Below are positions 1-6,058 of a stretch of DNA of 6,309 nucleotides, one piece after another. The DNA is from Oscillospiraceae bacterium (GTDB taxonomy: Bacteria > Bacillota > Clostridia > Oscillospirales > Ruminococcaceae), in assembly GCA_017828835.1 (NCBI GenBank), contig JAGAEK010000107.1, forward strand, positions 1 to 6,309, given 5' to 3'. The notes below the pieces were generated by a model. It saw only the letters and a list, made by a program, of their open reading frames with translations. It was not told where the DNA came from and searched no databases. Position numbers and translations under genes: made by a program. The stretch's first letter is position 1. The number at the start of each line of letters is the position of its first letter.

Positions 1-99
1 CCGAAAAAAGTTAAACTTAACGAGAAATTTGAAAAAGATTACAGTTTTGAGATCGAGGTGCCTGCGAACAAAATCATCACGATAGAGGTAGAAAAATGA
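1..99 (+). CDS. C-terminal end of a gene, possibly a glycoside hydrolase (partial)
   Basis: An open frame enters from the left edge and stops with TGA at 97-99, giving 32 visible residues. They end in VPANKIITIEVEK, a beta-strand-rich tail. Endings like VPANSxTTIE are common in the C-terminal beta-sandwich domain of glycoside hydrolases such as alpha-L-arabinofuranosidases and beta-xylosidases; that link is from memory of such families and rests on very few residues. The stop codon overlaps the start of the next gene in an ATGA, so the two are probably translated together. A sugar-degrading enzyme would suit the HAD and manA genes that follow. The gene body and true function lie outside the window. 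Confidence 0.55.
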   Translation, partial: PKKVKLNEKFEKDYSFEIEVPANKIITIEVEK

Positions 100-1022
100 A
101 CCAAATACTGAAAAGTGATCTTTTCGAAGTCGGTAAAGACGGAGTGAAGAGCATCACAACTCCGGAAGATAAAAAAATCGATATAATTGAATTTGAAGAT
201 AAAAAGCTGTGTTACGTTAAAAGCGGGTTGGGTTATCCGGCTGTTTATCCTCTTCGTGAAACGAGGTTTGAACCGAAAGCGGAAGCGATACTTATGGATC
301 TCGACGGTACGAGCGTTCACTCCGAAAACTTTTGGATGTGGGTCATAGAGCAGACGACGGCGAGGCTTTTGGGCGATACGTCGTTTAAGAAAGAAGCTGA
401 AGACGAGCCTTATATTTCGGGACACAGTGTTTCCGAGCATTTGCAGTATATGATCGATAAATATGCAAAAGGTTCAAGTCTGGAACTTGCAAGACGGTAT
501 TATTTTGAAATCGTGAACTATGAAATGGACGAGATCATGAAAGGCAGAGGTAAACGGGATGCATTCACCCCGGCGCCGCATCTCAAAGAATTTTTGCTGA
601 CCGTCAAGAAGGAAGGAATTAAGATCGGACTTGTAACGAGCGGACTCTATGAAAAGGCGATGCCCGAAATAATATCGGCGTTTAAACAGCTCAATATGGG
701 AGATCCGGTCGATTTTTACGATGCGATAATAACAGCAGGGCAGGCACTGAGAAAAGGACAAACGGGAACGCTCGGCGAATTGGAGCCCAAGCCGCATCCT
801 TGGCTTTACGCCGAAACCGCGAGAGTGGGGCTCGGAATACCTTTTGAAAAACGGTACAAGGTCTTGGGGATAGAAGACAGTTCGGCGGGGGTTGTTTCCA
901 TAAAACTTGCGGGTTTTTCCTGCGTTGGTATTTCGGGAGGCAACATTGAGCAGGCAGGCGTAAGCGAGCTTTGCGATTACAAGATTGATAATCTTATGCA
1001 GATGCTTGATATTATTCTGTGA
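96..1022 (+). CDS. HAD-superfamily hydrolase (beta-phosphoglucomutase-like)
   Basis: A 308-residue cytoplasmic enzyme of the haloacid dehalogenase superfamily, which transfers or removes phosphate through an aspartyl-phosphate. All four HAD motifs are visible: motif I DLDGT with the nucleophile Asp68 and general acid Asp70; motif II LVTSG at 179-183; motif III lysine Lys232 in EPKPHPW; motif IV GIEDSSAG with Glu260-Asp261, which binds Mg. A helical cap between motifs I and II (about 75-160) is of the beta-phosphoglucomutase/phosphatase (subfamily I) type. About 60 residues precede motif I, longer than in most beta-phosphoglucomutases, and I do not recognise this extension. The ATG overlaps the previous stop (ATGA) and has GAGG 7 bases upstream. 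It lies directly before manA, so a sugar-phosphate substrate is likely, but the substrate cannot be read from sequence. Confidence 0.88.
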   Translation: MNQILKSDLFEVGKDGVKSITTPEDKKIDIIEFEDKKLCYVKSGLGYPAVYPLRETRFEPKAEAILMDLDGTSVHSENFWMWVIEQTTARLLGDTSFKKEAEDEPYISGHSVSEHLQYMIDKYAKGSSLELARRYYFEIVNYEMDEIMKGRGKRDAFTPAPHLKEFLLTVKKEGIKIGLVTSGLYEKAMPEIISAFKQLNMGDPVDFYDAIITAGQALRKGQTGTLGELEPKPHPWLYAETARVGLGIPFEKRYKVLGIEDSSAGVVSIKLAGFSCVGISGGNIEQAGVSELCDYKIDNLMQMLDIIL

Positions 1023-2018
1023 GTGGTGAACGAATTGAAAGATCGGGATAAAAACAAAATATACCCTTTGAAAATGAGACCCGTGTATAAGGATTACTTG
1101 TGGGGCGGAGAGAATTTACATAAAAAGTACGGCAAAGAGCAGTTGTTCATCGCGGAAAGCTGGGAAGTTTCAGATAACAAAGCGGGTAAAAGCGTTATCG
1201 ATAACGGACCGTTAAAAGGGAAAACGATAAGCGAAGCCGCTGAAATGCTCGGCAAAGACCTTTTGGGTAACGAAAAAGAATTTTCGCTGTTGTTCAAGCT
1301 GATCGACGCGCACGACAAGCTTTCCGTTCAGGTGCATCCCGACGATAAATATGCCTTTGAATTTGAAAACGGTGCGAAGGGTAAAACCGAGCTTTGGTAC
1401 GTTATCCATGCCGAAGAAGGGGCAAGGATCATCTACGGATTTAAAAAAGATATTGATAAAAGTGAGTTTGAAGACGCAATAAAAAACGGAACGGTGGAAT
1501 CATTGCTGAACAGTGTCGAAGTTTCGGACGGCGATGCGGTTTTTATTCCGGCAGGGACGATACACGGGATCGGCAAAGGTATAATTGTAGCCGAGATACA
1601 GGAAAACTCGGACATAACTTACAGGATCTATGATTACGGCCGCCGCGACAAAAACGGAAATACCCGCGAGCTTCATACCGACAAAGCGCTGCGGGTAACG
1701 AAACTTGAGGGCTTGTCGGGTAATGAAAAGTTAAAGGGCAGAGAGTATCGGGATAATGGCAACAAAATAAGGGAAATAATCAGCTGCGATTATTTTGACG
1801 TCAATGTCATCGACGTAAAAGAAGAAATATCGATCGAAACGACCGATAACAGTCGGATAGTATTTTTTATATCCGGAAACGGTAAAATAGAAAACGAAGA
1901 TTTCAAAGCGGGTGATACGTTTTTAATACCCGCAGCAATGGGGGAATATAAGATAAGCGGTAATTGCCGGTTGTTTATAACGGGTAAGAGAGACGGGAAA
2001 CGTATTGAAAGGCGTTAG
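1023..2018 (+). CDS. manA: Mannose-6-phosphate isomerase, class I (cupin)
   Basis: A 331-residue zinc enzyme that interconverts mannose 6-phosphate and fructose 6-phosphate in the cytoplasm, feeding mannose into glycolysis. The N-terminal block MRPVYKDYLWGG (18-29) is the family opening. The zinc ligands of class I enzymes are visible as Gln103 and His105 in QVHPDD, Glu123 in KTELWYVI, and His181 in PAGTIHGIG; the catalytic arginine is probably Arg201 in TYRIYDYGR. The length fits the short Bacillus-type ManA. The start is uncertain: two GTG codons in a row (1023 and 1026) follow at once after the HAD stop TGA, with no clear Shine-Dalgarno sequence, which suggests translation coupled to the upstream gene. 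The in-frame ATG at 1074 would cut into the conserved opening and has no ribosome binding site. A strong terminator follows the gene. Confidence 0.95.
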   Translation: MVNELKDRDKNKIYPLKMRPVYKDYLWGGENLHKKYGKEQLFIAESWEVSDNKAGKSVIDNGPLKGKTISEAAEMLGKDLLGNEKEFSLLFKLIDAHDKLSVQVHPDDKYAFEFENGAKGKTELWYVIHAEEGARIIYGFKKDIDKSEFEDAIKNGTVESLLNSVEVSDGDAVFIPAGTIHGIGKGIIVAEIQENSDITYRIYDYGRRDKNGNTRELHTDKALRVTKLEGLSGNEKLKGREYRDNGNKIREIISCDYFDVNVIDVKEEISIETTDNSRIVFFISGNGKIENEDFKAGDTFLIPAAMGEYKISGNCRLFITGKRDGKRIERR

Positions 2019-2055
2019 ACAAAGCTCTCGAGCGGCAAAAATACTGTTACGCGAT

Positions 2056-2099
2056 AAAAAAACAGACCACTGAGCCGATATGACTTAGTGGTCTGTTTT
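2056..2099. terminator. Bidirectional rho-independent terminator between convergent operons
   Basis: A perfect 13-bp inverted repeat pairs 2059-2071 (AAAACAGACCACT) with 2087-2099. Three more pairs (one of them G-U) extend it to 16 bp around a 9-base loop. Reading leftward on the - strand the stem ends in seven U, ideal for ending the feo operon. Reading rightward it ends in four U, usable for manA. It lies between the manA stop and the stop of the small Cys-rich gene, exactly where one shared terminator would be expected. Confidence 0.9.
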
Positions 2100-2116
2100 G
2101 ATAGACAGACATAAAT

Positions 2117-2293
2117 TTATTTTTTGATCTTACCGCAGGAGCATCCCATCCCGCACGTCGCGCAGTTGCCCGTACAGCAGGACTTTTTGTTCTTTTTGTC
2201 TTTAACGAGAGATAATACTGCGCCGCCGATCAAAAGCAGTATAACGGCTATAACGATTATCGTTACGGCATTGTCTGCGATCCATGTGATCAT
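2117..2293 (-). CDS. FeoB-associated Cys-rich membrane protein
   Basis: A 58-residue protein. It has a short N-terminus (MITWIADN), one hydrophobic membrane helix (about 9-30, TIIVIAVILLLIGGAVLSLV), a basic patch (KDKKNKK, 31-37), then a Cys-rich tail with six cysteines at 39, 40, 44, 47, 51 and 53 (motif SCCTGNCATCGMGCSCG). This matches the small FeoB-associated Cys-rich membrane protein family found after feoB in many Firmicutes. Its job is unproven; metal or electron handling at the FeoB pore has been suggested. The ATG at 2293 follows a good AAAGGAG at about 2304-2310. The gene begins 29 bp after the feoB stop, so it is the last gene of the operon, and the terminator follows its stop. The positive-inside rule would place the Cys tail in the cytoplasm. 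Confidence 0.9.
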   Translation of the reverse strand: MITWIADNAVTIIVIAVILLLIGGAVLSLVKDKKNKKSCCTGNCATCGMGCSCGKIKK

Positions 2294-2322
2294 GATATCG
2301 AGCTCCTTTCGATTTTTAAAAT

Positions 2323-4747
2323 TTACGCTGTTTGTGTGAGTTTTGTCGCTTCTTTATACTTTTTAAAGAAAAGCATATAGATTGCGAAACAGAGCAATAT
2401 GAAAGCGACCGCAAGTCCGATAACGTTTACGACGGTACCGCCGCCGGTCGATATATTGCCTGTGAAGAGATTTCCGAACTGATTGATCATCAGAGATACC
2501 GCATAAGCGAATCCGCATTGATAACCGACGGCAAACCAGGTCCATTTTGCGTTGTTCATTTCGCGTCTGATCGCTCCGATAGCTGCAAAGCACGGAGCGC
2601 AGAGCAGGTTGAAGACAAGGAACGAGAAGCCCGCGAATTTTGTTGCGAAAGAAGCTGCTATACCGCCCCCAATCGCCGTAGAGGATACCCATTGTTCCGA
2701 CGATGTTTTCTTTTGCGACAAGACCCGTAACGGATGCGACCGCGGCTTTCCAGTTGCCCCAGCCGAGAGGAGCAAAGAGCCATGCGAACGCCTTGCCGAT
2801 ATAAGCAAGTATAGAGAATTCCATTTCTTCCTCGGTAAGCATACGGAACAAACCGTCAACCCAGCCGAAGAAAGAAGTGAACCAAACGACGATAGTGGAA
2901 AGAAGGATGATCGTTCCGGCTTTTTTGATGAACGACCAGCCGCGCTCCCAAGTAGAACGCAGAACGTTTTTGACCGTGGGCAGGTGATAAGCGGGAAGCT
3001 CCATGACGAATGGAGCGGGGTCGCCTGAGAATCTTTTTGTCTTTTTCAGCATTATGCCGGATACGATTATCGCCGCCATGCCTATGAAATAAGCCGAGAC
3101 CGCGACCAAAGGTGATTTTCCGAAAAGTGCGCCGGCGATCATTGCAATAAACGGTATTTTCGCGCCGCAAGGAATGAAGGTAGTCGTCATTATCGTCATA
3201 CGGCGGTCGCGCTCGTTTTCGATCGTTCTTGTCGCCATAATACCGGGAACGCCGCAGCCGGTACCGACGAGCATCGGGATAAACGATTTTCCCGAAAGAC
3301 CGAATTTTCTGAAAATACGGTCGAGAACAAAGGCGATACGCGCCATATAGCCGCAGCCTTCAAGGATCGCGAGAAGCAGGAACAGAACGAGCATCTGAGG
3401 TACGAAACCGAGCACCGCGCCGACGCCGGCTACGATACCTTTCTGGATCAGCCCGTATAGCCAATCCGGGACTCTTGAGTTTCCTTCACTGTCAAGAAGC
3501 GCATTGTCAAGCAGCGCGGGGATGCCGGGGACCCATACGCCGTAGGCCGAAGGATCGGGCTCTTCGCCGATCTCGTCAAGCGTTGCTATCGCTTCATTAT
3601 AATCTTTTAGCGACGCTGTTTCTTCCGCGACTTCAAGCGTTTCGTCGTCAACGACCGAATAGGTAAAATCGCCCGTCGGAGCAACGCCGTTTTCTTCGAT
3701 ATAGGCGTCGTATCCGTCAACGACGGCGGTCGCGTGATCGTATTTTTCCGCAACTTCGGTATAGGCGGCGCTTCCGATACCGAACAGATGATAACCGTCG
3801 CCGAACAAACCGTCGTTTGCCCAGTCGGTTGCCGCCGTTCCTACCGTTACCATCGAGATATAATACACAAGGAACATAACGACGGCAAAAATCGGTAGTC
3901 CGAGCCATCGGTTTGTCACAACCTTGTCGATCTTGTCGCTCTTTGTGAGCTTGCTTGTACTTCTCTTTTTATAGCAAGCTTTGATAACGTTCGCGATATA
4001 TACGTATCTTTCATTGGTAATTATACTTTCCGCATCGTCGTCGAGTTCCGATTCGGTCGCTTTTATGTCTTCCTCTATGTGTGAGAGCAGGTCGGCATCG
4101 AGTTTTAACTGTTCAAGCACTTTTTCATCGCGTTCGAAGATCTTGACCGCATACCATCTCTGCTGTTCTTCCGGCATATCGTGAACGACGGCTTCCTCGA
4201 TATGTGCGAGAGCGTGTTCAACGGGACCGGAAAAACTGTGCTGAGGTATCGTCTTTCCGCTTTTTGCGGCATTGATCGCAGCTTCGGCGGCCTCGTTTAT
4301 CCCGGTTTCTTTCAATGCGGAAATCTCAATGACCGGGCAGCCGATCTGGCGGGAAAGCTCGGCGATATCGATCTTATCACCTTCCTTTTTGACGATATCA
4401 ATCATATTTATCGCAACGACGACCGGGATACCGAGCTCCGTTAACTGTGTCGTCAAATAAAGATTCCTCTCAAGGTTCGTACCGTCAACTATGTTGAGTA
4501 TCGCGTCGGGTCGCTCGCCGATAAGATAATTTCTCGCCACGACTTCTTCGAGAGTGTAGGGAGAGAGCGAATAAATGCCGGGAAGATCGGTTACGATAAC
4601 GCCGTCATGCTTTTTGAGTTTTCCTTCTTTTTTCTCCACCGTAACGCCCGGCCAGTTGCCGACGAACTGATTTGAGCCGGTCAAGGCGTTGAAAAGCGTT
4701 GTTTTACCGCTGTTCGGGTTGCCCGCAAGGGCGATTCTGATATCCAT
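2323..4747 (-). CDS. feoB: Ferrous iron transporter FeoB, with a frameshift in the sequence as given
   Basis: FeoB is the GTP-binding inner-membrane permease for Fe(II). The N-terminal G domain has G1 GNPNSGKTT (9-17), G2 Thr36, G3 DLPG (54-57), G4 NMID (114-117) and G5 SALK (143-146). A helical linker follows, then the first membrane helix (about 283-303). A polar loop of about 120 residues (305-430, rich in Asp/Glu/Tyr) is predicted outside the membrane. The Gate/core segments follow: GYMARIAF (466-473), GTGCGVPG (495-502), PCGAKIP (526-532) and GLVAKEN (675-681). After residue 691 (codon at 2677-2675) the frame shifts. The upstream frame runs on as nonsense to 2363, while the true C-terminus (IAASF, NLLCAPCFAAIGAI, last helices, ending KLTQTA) is in the next frame and stops at 2323. 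Dropping one G from the five-G run gives a single 807-residue product. The ATG has AAGGA 8 bases upstream. It is either a real mutation or a base-calling error. Confidence 0.9.
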
Positions 4748-4782
4748 ATTAAGCGTCCTTTCCGTAAAGGTTGTTTTAGGTC

Positions 4783-4800
4783 GATTAGCACAAGCTAACC
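4783..4800. promoter_or_regulatory. Putative DtxR-family operator before feoB (box 1)
   Basis: The 18-bp imperfect palindrome GATTAGCACAAGCTAACC lies in the 80-bp gap between the second feoA and feoB, 35 bases before the feoB ATG. It is identical over all 18 bases to the leader box at 5310-5327 and shares its GGTTAG-N6-CTAACC layout with the three others. Bases on the feoB-distal side (AT-rich, with ATAT next to the box) also resemble those beside the leader copy. I see no convincing -35/-10 pair here, so it may act as a roadblock or serve a weak internal promoter. Confidence 0.7.
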
Positions 4801-4827
4801 GATATTTGAAAAAAATAAGCAGAGGAT

Positions 4828-5049
4828 CTACTCGACTTCTATCATTTCCGCATCTGCCTTGCGGATAGACAGTTCATAATTTCTCACCGTGATCTCGATC
4901 GGATCACCGAGCGGCGCGACCTTGCGGATATAGACGGGGGTGTTTTTCGTTATACCCATATCCATGATACGCCGTTTGATTGCGCCTTCACCGTGAAGCT
5001 TCACCACGGTCGCGGTTTCTCCGATTTTGACGTCTCTGAGTGTTTTCAC
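4828..5049 (-). CDS. feoA: FeoA family protein (second feoA of the operon)
   Basis: A 73-residue cytoplasmic protein with the SH3-like FeoA fold, thought to bind FeoB and support Fe(II) uptake. The typical core is present: MKTLRDVKIGETATV at the start, RRIMDMGI (about 27-34), then the VAPLGDPIEI and YELSIRKADAEMI strands near the end. It starts at GTG 5049 with a strong AAGGAGGG 7 bases upstream (5057-5064). It begins 25 bp after the upstream feoA stop and lies 80 bp before feoB. Of the two FeoA proteins this is closer to the canonical form, with the PLGDPIEI signature, so it is the better candidate for the true FeoB partner. Confidence 0.92.
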   Translation of the reverse strand: MKTLRDVKIGETATVVKLHGEGAIKRRIMDMGITKNTPVYIRKVAPLGDPIEITVRNYELSIRKADAEMIEVE

Positions 5050-5074
5050 TGTTTAGCCCTCCTTATGAAAAGTA

Positions 5075-5287
5075 TCAAACCATGATTTTTCTTGCCAGCT
5101 CGTCGCTGATCGCAACGCGCGCTTCTTTGACCTTGACGATGACGTTTTTTCCGAGGGTGTTGACGATCAACACCTCTCCTCCGACGTTAAAACCAAGGTT
5201 TTCAAGATGTTGTTTTACTTCCGGACTTCCGCCGATCTTTTTGATGATCTGAGGTTCCCCGGGTTCTGATAAACAGAGCGGTATCAT
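5075..5287 (-). CDS. FeoA family protein (first feoA of the operon)
   Basis: A 70-residue SH3-like FeoA-type protein: MIPLCLSEPGEPQII, then GGSPEVKQHLENLGF (19-33), GEVLIVNTLGKNVIVKVKEARVAI and SDELARKIMV. It is clearly diverged from the second FeoA and lacks its PLGDPIEI block. The frame can be extended to a TTG at 5305, but the ribosome binding site AGGAGGG lies inside that extension and sits about 7 bases before ATG 5287, so the ATG is chosen. Two different feoA genes before feoB is a known clostridial layout. Each may contact FeoB or another partner, but the division of roles is not known. It is the first gene after the operator-rich leader. Confidence 0.9.
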   Translation of the reverse strand: MIPLCLSEPGEPQIIKKIGGSPEVKQHLENLGFNVGGEVLIVNTLGKNVIVKVKEARVAISDELARKIMV

Positions 5288-5309
5288 ATTTTCCCCTCCT
5301 GTCAAAACG

Positions 5310-5327
5310 GATTAGCACAAGCTAACC
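5310..5327. promoter_or_regulatory. Putative DtxR-family operator (box 2, leader)
   Basis: The 18-bp imperfect palindrome GATTAGCACAAGCTAACC lies 22 bases before the first feoA start, inside the predicted 5' untranslated leader. It is identical to box 1 before feoB. Its centre is 35 bp from that of box 3. Confidence 0.8.
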
Positions 5328-5344
5328 AATATACCGAAAATAAT

Positions 5345-5362
5345 GGTTAGCATACTCTAACC
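5345..5362. promoter_or_regulatory. Putative DtxR-family operator (box 3, leader)
   Basis: GGTTAGCATACTCTAACC, a palindrome with perfect six-base arms (GGTTAG/CTAACC) around six bases. It lies in the feo leader with its centre 35 bp from both box 2 and box 4, about 3.3 helical turns. Confidence 0.85.
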
Positions 5363-5379
5363 GCGGATCGTAAAAGTAC

Positions 5380-5397
5380 GGTTAGCATTCCCTAACC
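5380..5397. promoter_or_regulatory. Putative DtxR-family operator (box 4, at the feo start site)
   Basis: GGTTAGCATTCCCTAACC has the same perfect six-base arms as box 3. It lies right at the predicted transcription start of the feo operon (about 5398 on the - strand), where a bound repressor would block RNA polymerase from leaving the promoter. Confidence 0.85.
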
Positions 5398-5404
5398 GCA
5401 TATT

Positions 5405-5433
5405 ATTATAGTTAGTGTCGGCTAACTTGTCAA
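5405..5433 (-). promoter_or_regulatory. feo operon promoter (consensus sigma-A)
   Basis: Read on the - strand: -35 TTGACA (5433-5428), a spacer of exactly 17 bp (5427-5411) and -10 TATAAT (5410-5405). Both hexamers match the consensus perfectly at ideal spacing, so the promoter is expected to be very strong when not repressed. Transcription would start near 5398, giving a leader of about 110 bases before the first feoA. Box 5 fills the spacer, which fits direct repression. Confidence 0.92.
5410..5427. promoter_or_regulatory. Putative DtxR-family operator (box 5, in the promoter spacer)
   Basis: AGTTAGTGTCGGCTAACT has arms AGTTAG/CTAACT. It fills the spacer between -35 and -10 of the feo promoter, and its centre is 30 bp from that of box 4. 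Occupancy would hide the promoter from RNA polymerase. Arms of this type recall the TTAG/CTAA cores of DtxR/IdeR sites, though the arm spacing here differs from the classic 19-bp DtxR box. Confidence 0.85.
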
Positions 5434-5483
5434 GAGTTTTTTGATAAAATTTTTTTGGGGTTTTGATTTTTTAAGAATTTGTA

Positions 5484-5512
5484 TTGAAAATCGGGAGGTT
5501 TTAAGGTATAAT
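5484..5512 (+). promoter_or_regulatory. Promoter of the DtxR-family regulator gene
   Basis: On the + strand: TTGAAA (5484-5489), a 17-bp spacer and TATAAT (5507-5512), placing the start near 5519 and leaving a 33-base leader. The gene's ribosome binding site AAGGAGG (5538-5544) lies 7 bases before the ATG. None of the GGTTAG boxes overlaps this promoter; the nearest ends 56 bp upstream of the -35. The regulator is therefore probably not repressed in the same way as feo. Confidence 0.85.
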
Positions 5513-5551
5513 TTAGTAAACAGCGGCTTACGGATATAAGGAGGAAAATAT

Positions 5552-5932
5552 ATGACGATACGCGAATCCGGGGAGATGTATCTTGAAACGATATACATAC
5601 TATCCCAGAAGTCTTCAACCGTGCGAGGCATTGATATCGGCGCATATATGCTTTTTTCAAAACCGTCTGTGAGCCGGGCGATCGGGTTGCTCAAAAAAGA
5701 AGGGTTGGTCATAACAGACGAACAAGGTTATATAAAGCTCACCGATGCGGGCGAGAAAAAGGCGAAGATTATTTATGAAAGGCACCAGCTTATCAGTCGT
5801 TTGCTGATGGATCTCGGGGTGGACGAAAAAACGGCGATCGAGGATGCCTGCCGTATCGAGCACTATATAAGCGAAAAAACTTTCGACGCGATCAAAAAAC
5901 ACGTGGATAAATACGGAGCCAAAAAATCATAG
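5552..5932 (+). CDS. DtxR-family iron-dependent transcriptional regulator
   Basis: A 126-residue metal-dependent repressor. The N-terminal winged helix (about 1-65) holds the recognition helix FSKPSVSRAIGLL and wing GYIKLTDAG. The dimer/metal domain (about 70-120) holds ERHQL and DACRIEHYIS. There is no C-terminal SH3 domain, so the length resembles MntR. The key ligand positions, however, look like DtxR/IdeR: Met9 (in GEMYLE) matches DtxR Met10, and Cys100, Glu103 and His104 match DtxR Cys102, Glu105 and His106; MntR has Asp and Glu at the Met and Cys positions. This points to Fe(II) as co-repressor, by inference. DtxR's ancillary-site Glu83 and His98 appear to be replaced by Ser82 and Ile96, while His78 is kept. 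The gene is divergent from the feo operon, whose promoter carries repeated boxes that it probably binds. Confidence 0.92.
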   Translation: MTIRESGEMYLETIYILSQKSSTVRGIDIGAYMLFSKPSVSRAIGLLKKEGLVITDEQGYIKLTDAGEKKAKIIYERHQLISRLLMDLGVDEKTAIEDACRIEHYISEKTFDAIKKHVDKYGAKKS

Positions 5933-5933
5933 G

Positions 5934-6015
5934 AGCGGATGCAATAGCCCGTTTTTCGGAACGAACCGAATCCGGAAAAGACGAAAGGGGTCGTTTTATT
6001 GCGATCCGCTTTTTT
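5934..6015 (+). terminator. Branched stem structure with T-tract; likely terminator of the regulator gene
   Basis: Starting one base after the regulator's stop codon, 5934-5945 (AGCGGATGCAAT) pairs with 5998-6010 (12 bp with one bulged G at 6003), followed by six T (6010-6015). The 52 bases enclosed can form two smaller hairpins: TTCGG/CCGAA at 5955-5970, and AAAAGAC with 5990-5997 (one bulge). Together they make a three-way junction. A stem plus T-run fits a rho-independent terminator, but the large branched loop is unusual and a small structured RNA is possible. Confidence 0.6.
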
Positions 6016-6058
6016 AAATACGAAAAACAGAAGAAAATAAGAAAGGACGAGCTGTAAA

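Noticed and set aside
39..797. Long - strand open frames opposite the HAD gene (39-440 and 474-797)
   Set aside because: They are rich in Arg, Phe and Ile without family motifs, have no ribosome binding site, and lie opposite a gene with all four HAD motifs.
2660..2690. Programmed ribosomal frameshift in feoB
   Set aside because: The needed shift is +1 and there is no known slippery signal, rare-codon stall or internal ribosome-binding-like stimulator that I can see. Mutation or base-call error is simpler.
2124..2730. + strand open frames at 2124-2339 and 2332-2730
   Set aside because: They lie opposite the Cys-rich protein and the FeoB C-terminus, lack motifs and ribosome binding sites, and are shadows.
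2323..2859. A separate 178-residue protein on the - strand
   Set aside because: Its first 60 residues are an out-of-frame reading of feoB coding sequence; only the part from about 2673 down is real, and it is the FeoB C-terminus.
5288..5305. TTG start at 5305 giving a 76-residue first FeoA
   Set aside because: The strong AGGAGGG ribosome binding site lies within that extension at ideal distance from ATG 5287, so the extension would be untranslated.
5288..5400. Riboswitch in the feo leader
   Set aside because: The roughly 110-base leader is mostly explained by three operator palindromes. Their weak hairpins are by-products of the operator symmetry, and no known metal riboswitch core is visible.
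5310..5427. Repeated 18-bp units with short gaps, like a tiny repeat array or CRISPR
   Set aside because: The units are palindromic, vary in sequence and are separated by only 12-17 bp, and one lies exactly inside a promoter spacer. Operators explain them better.
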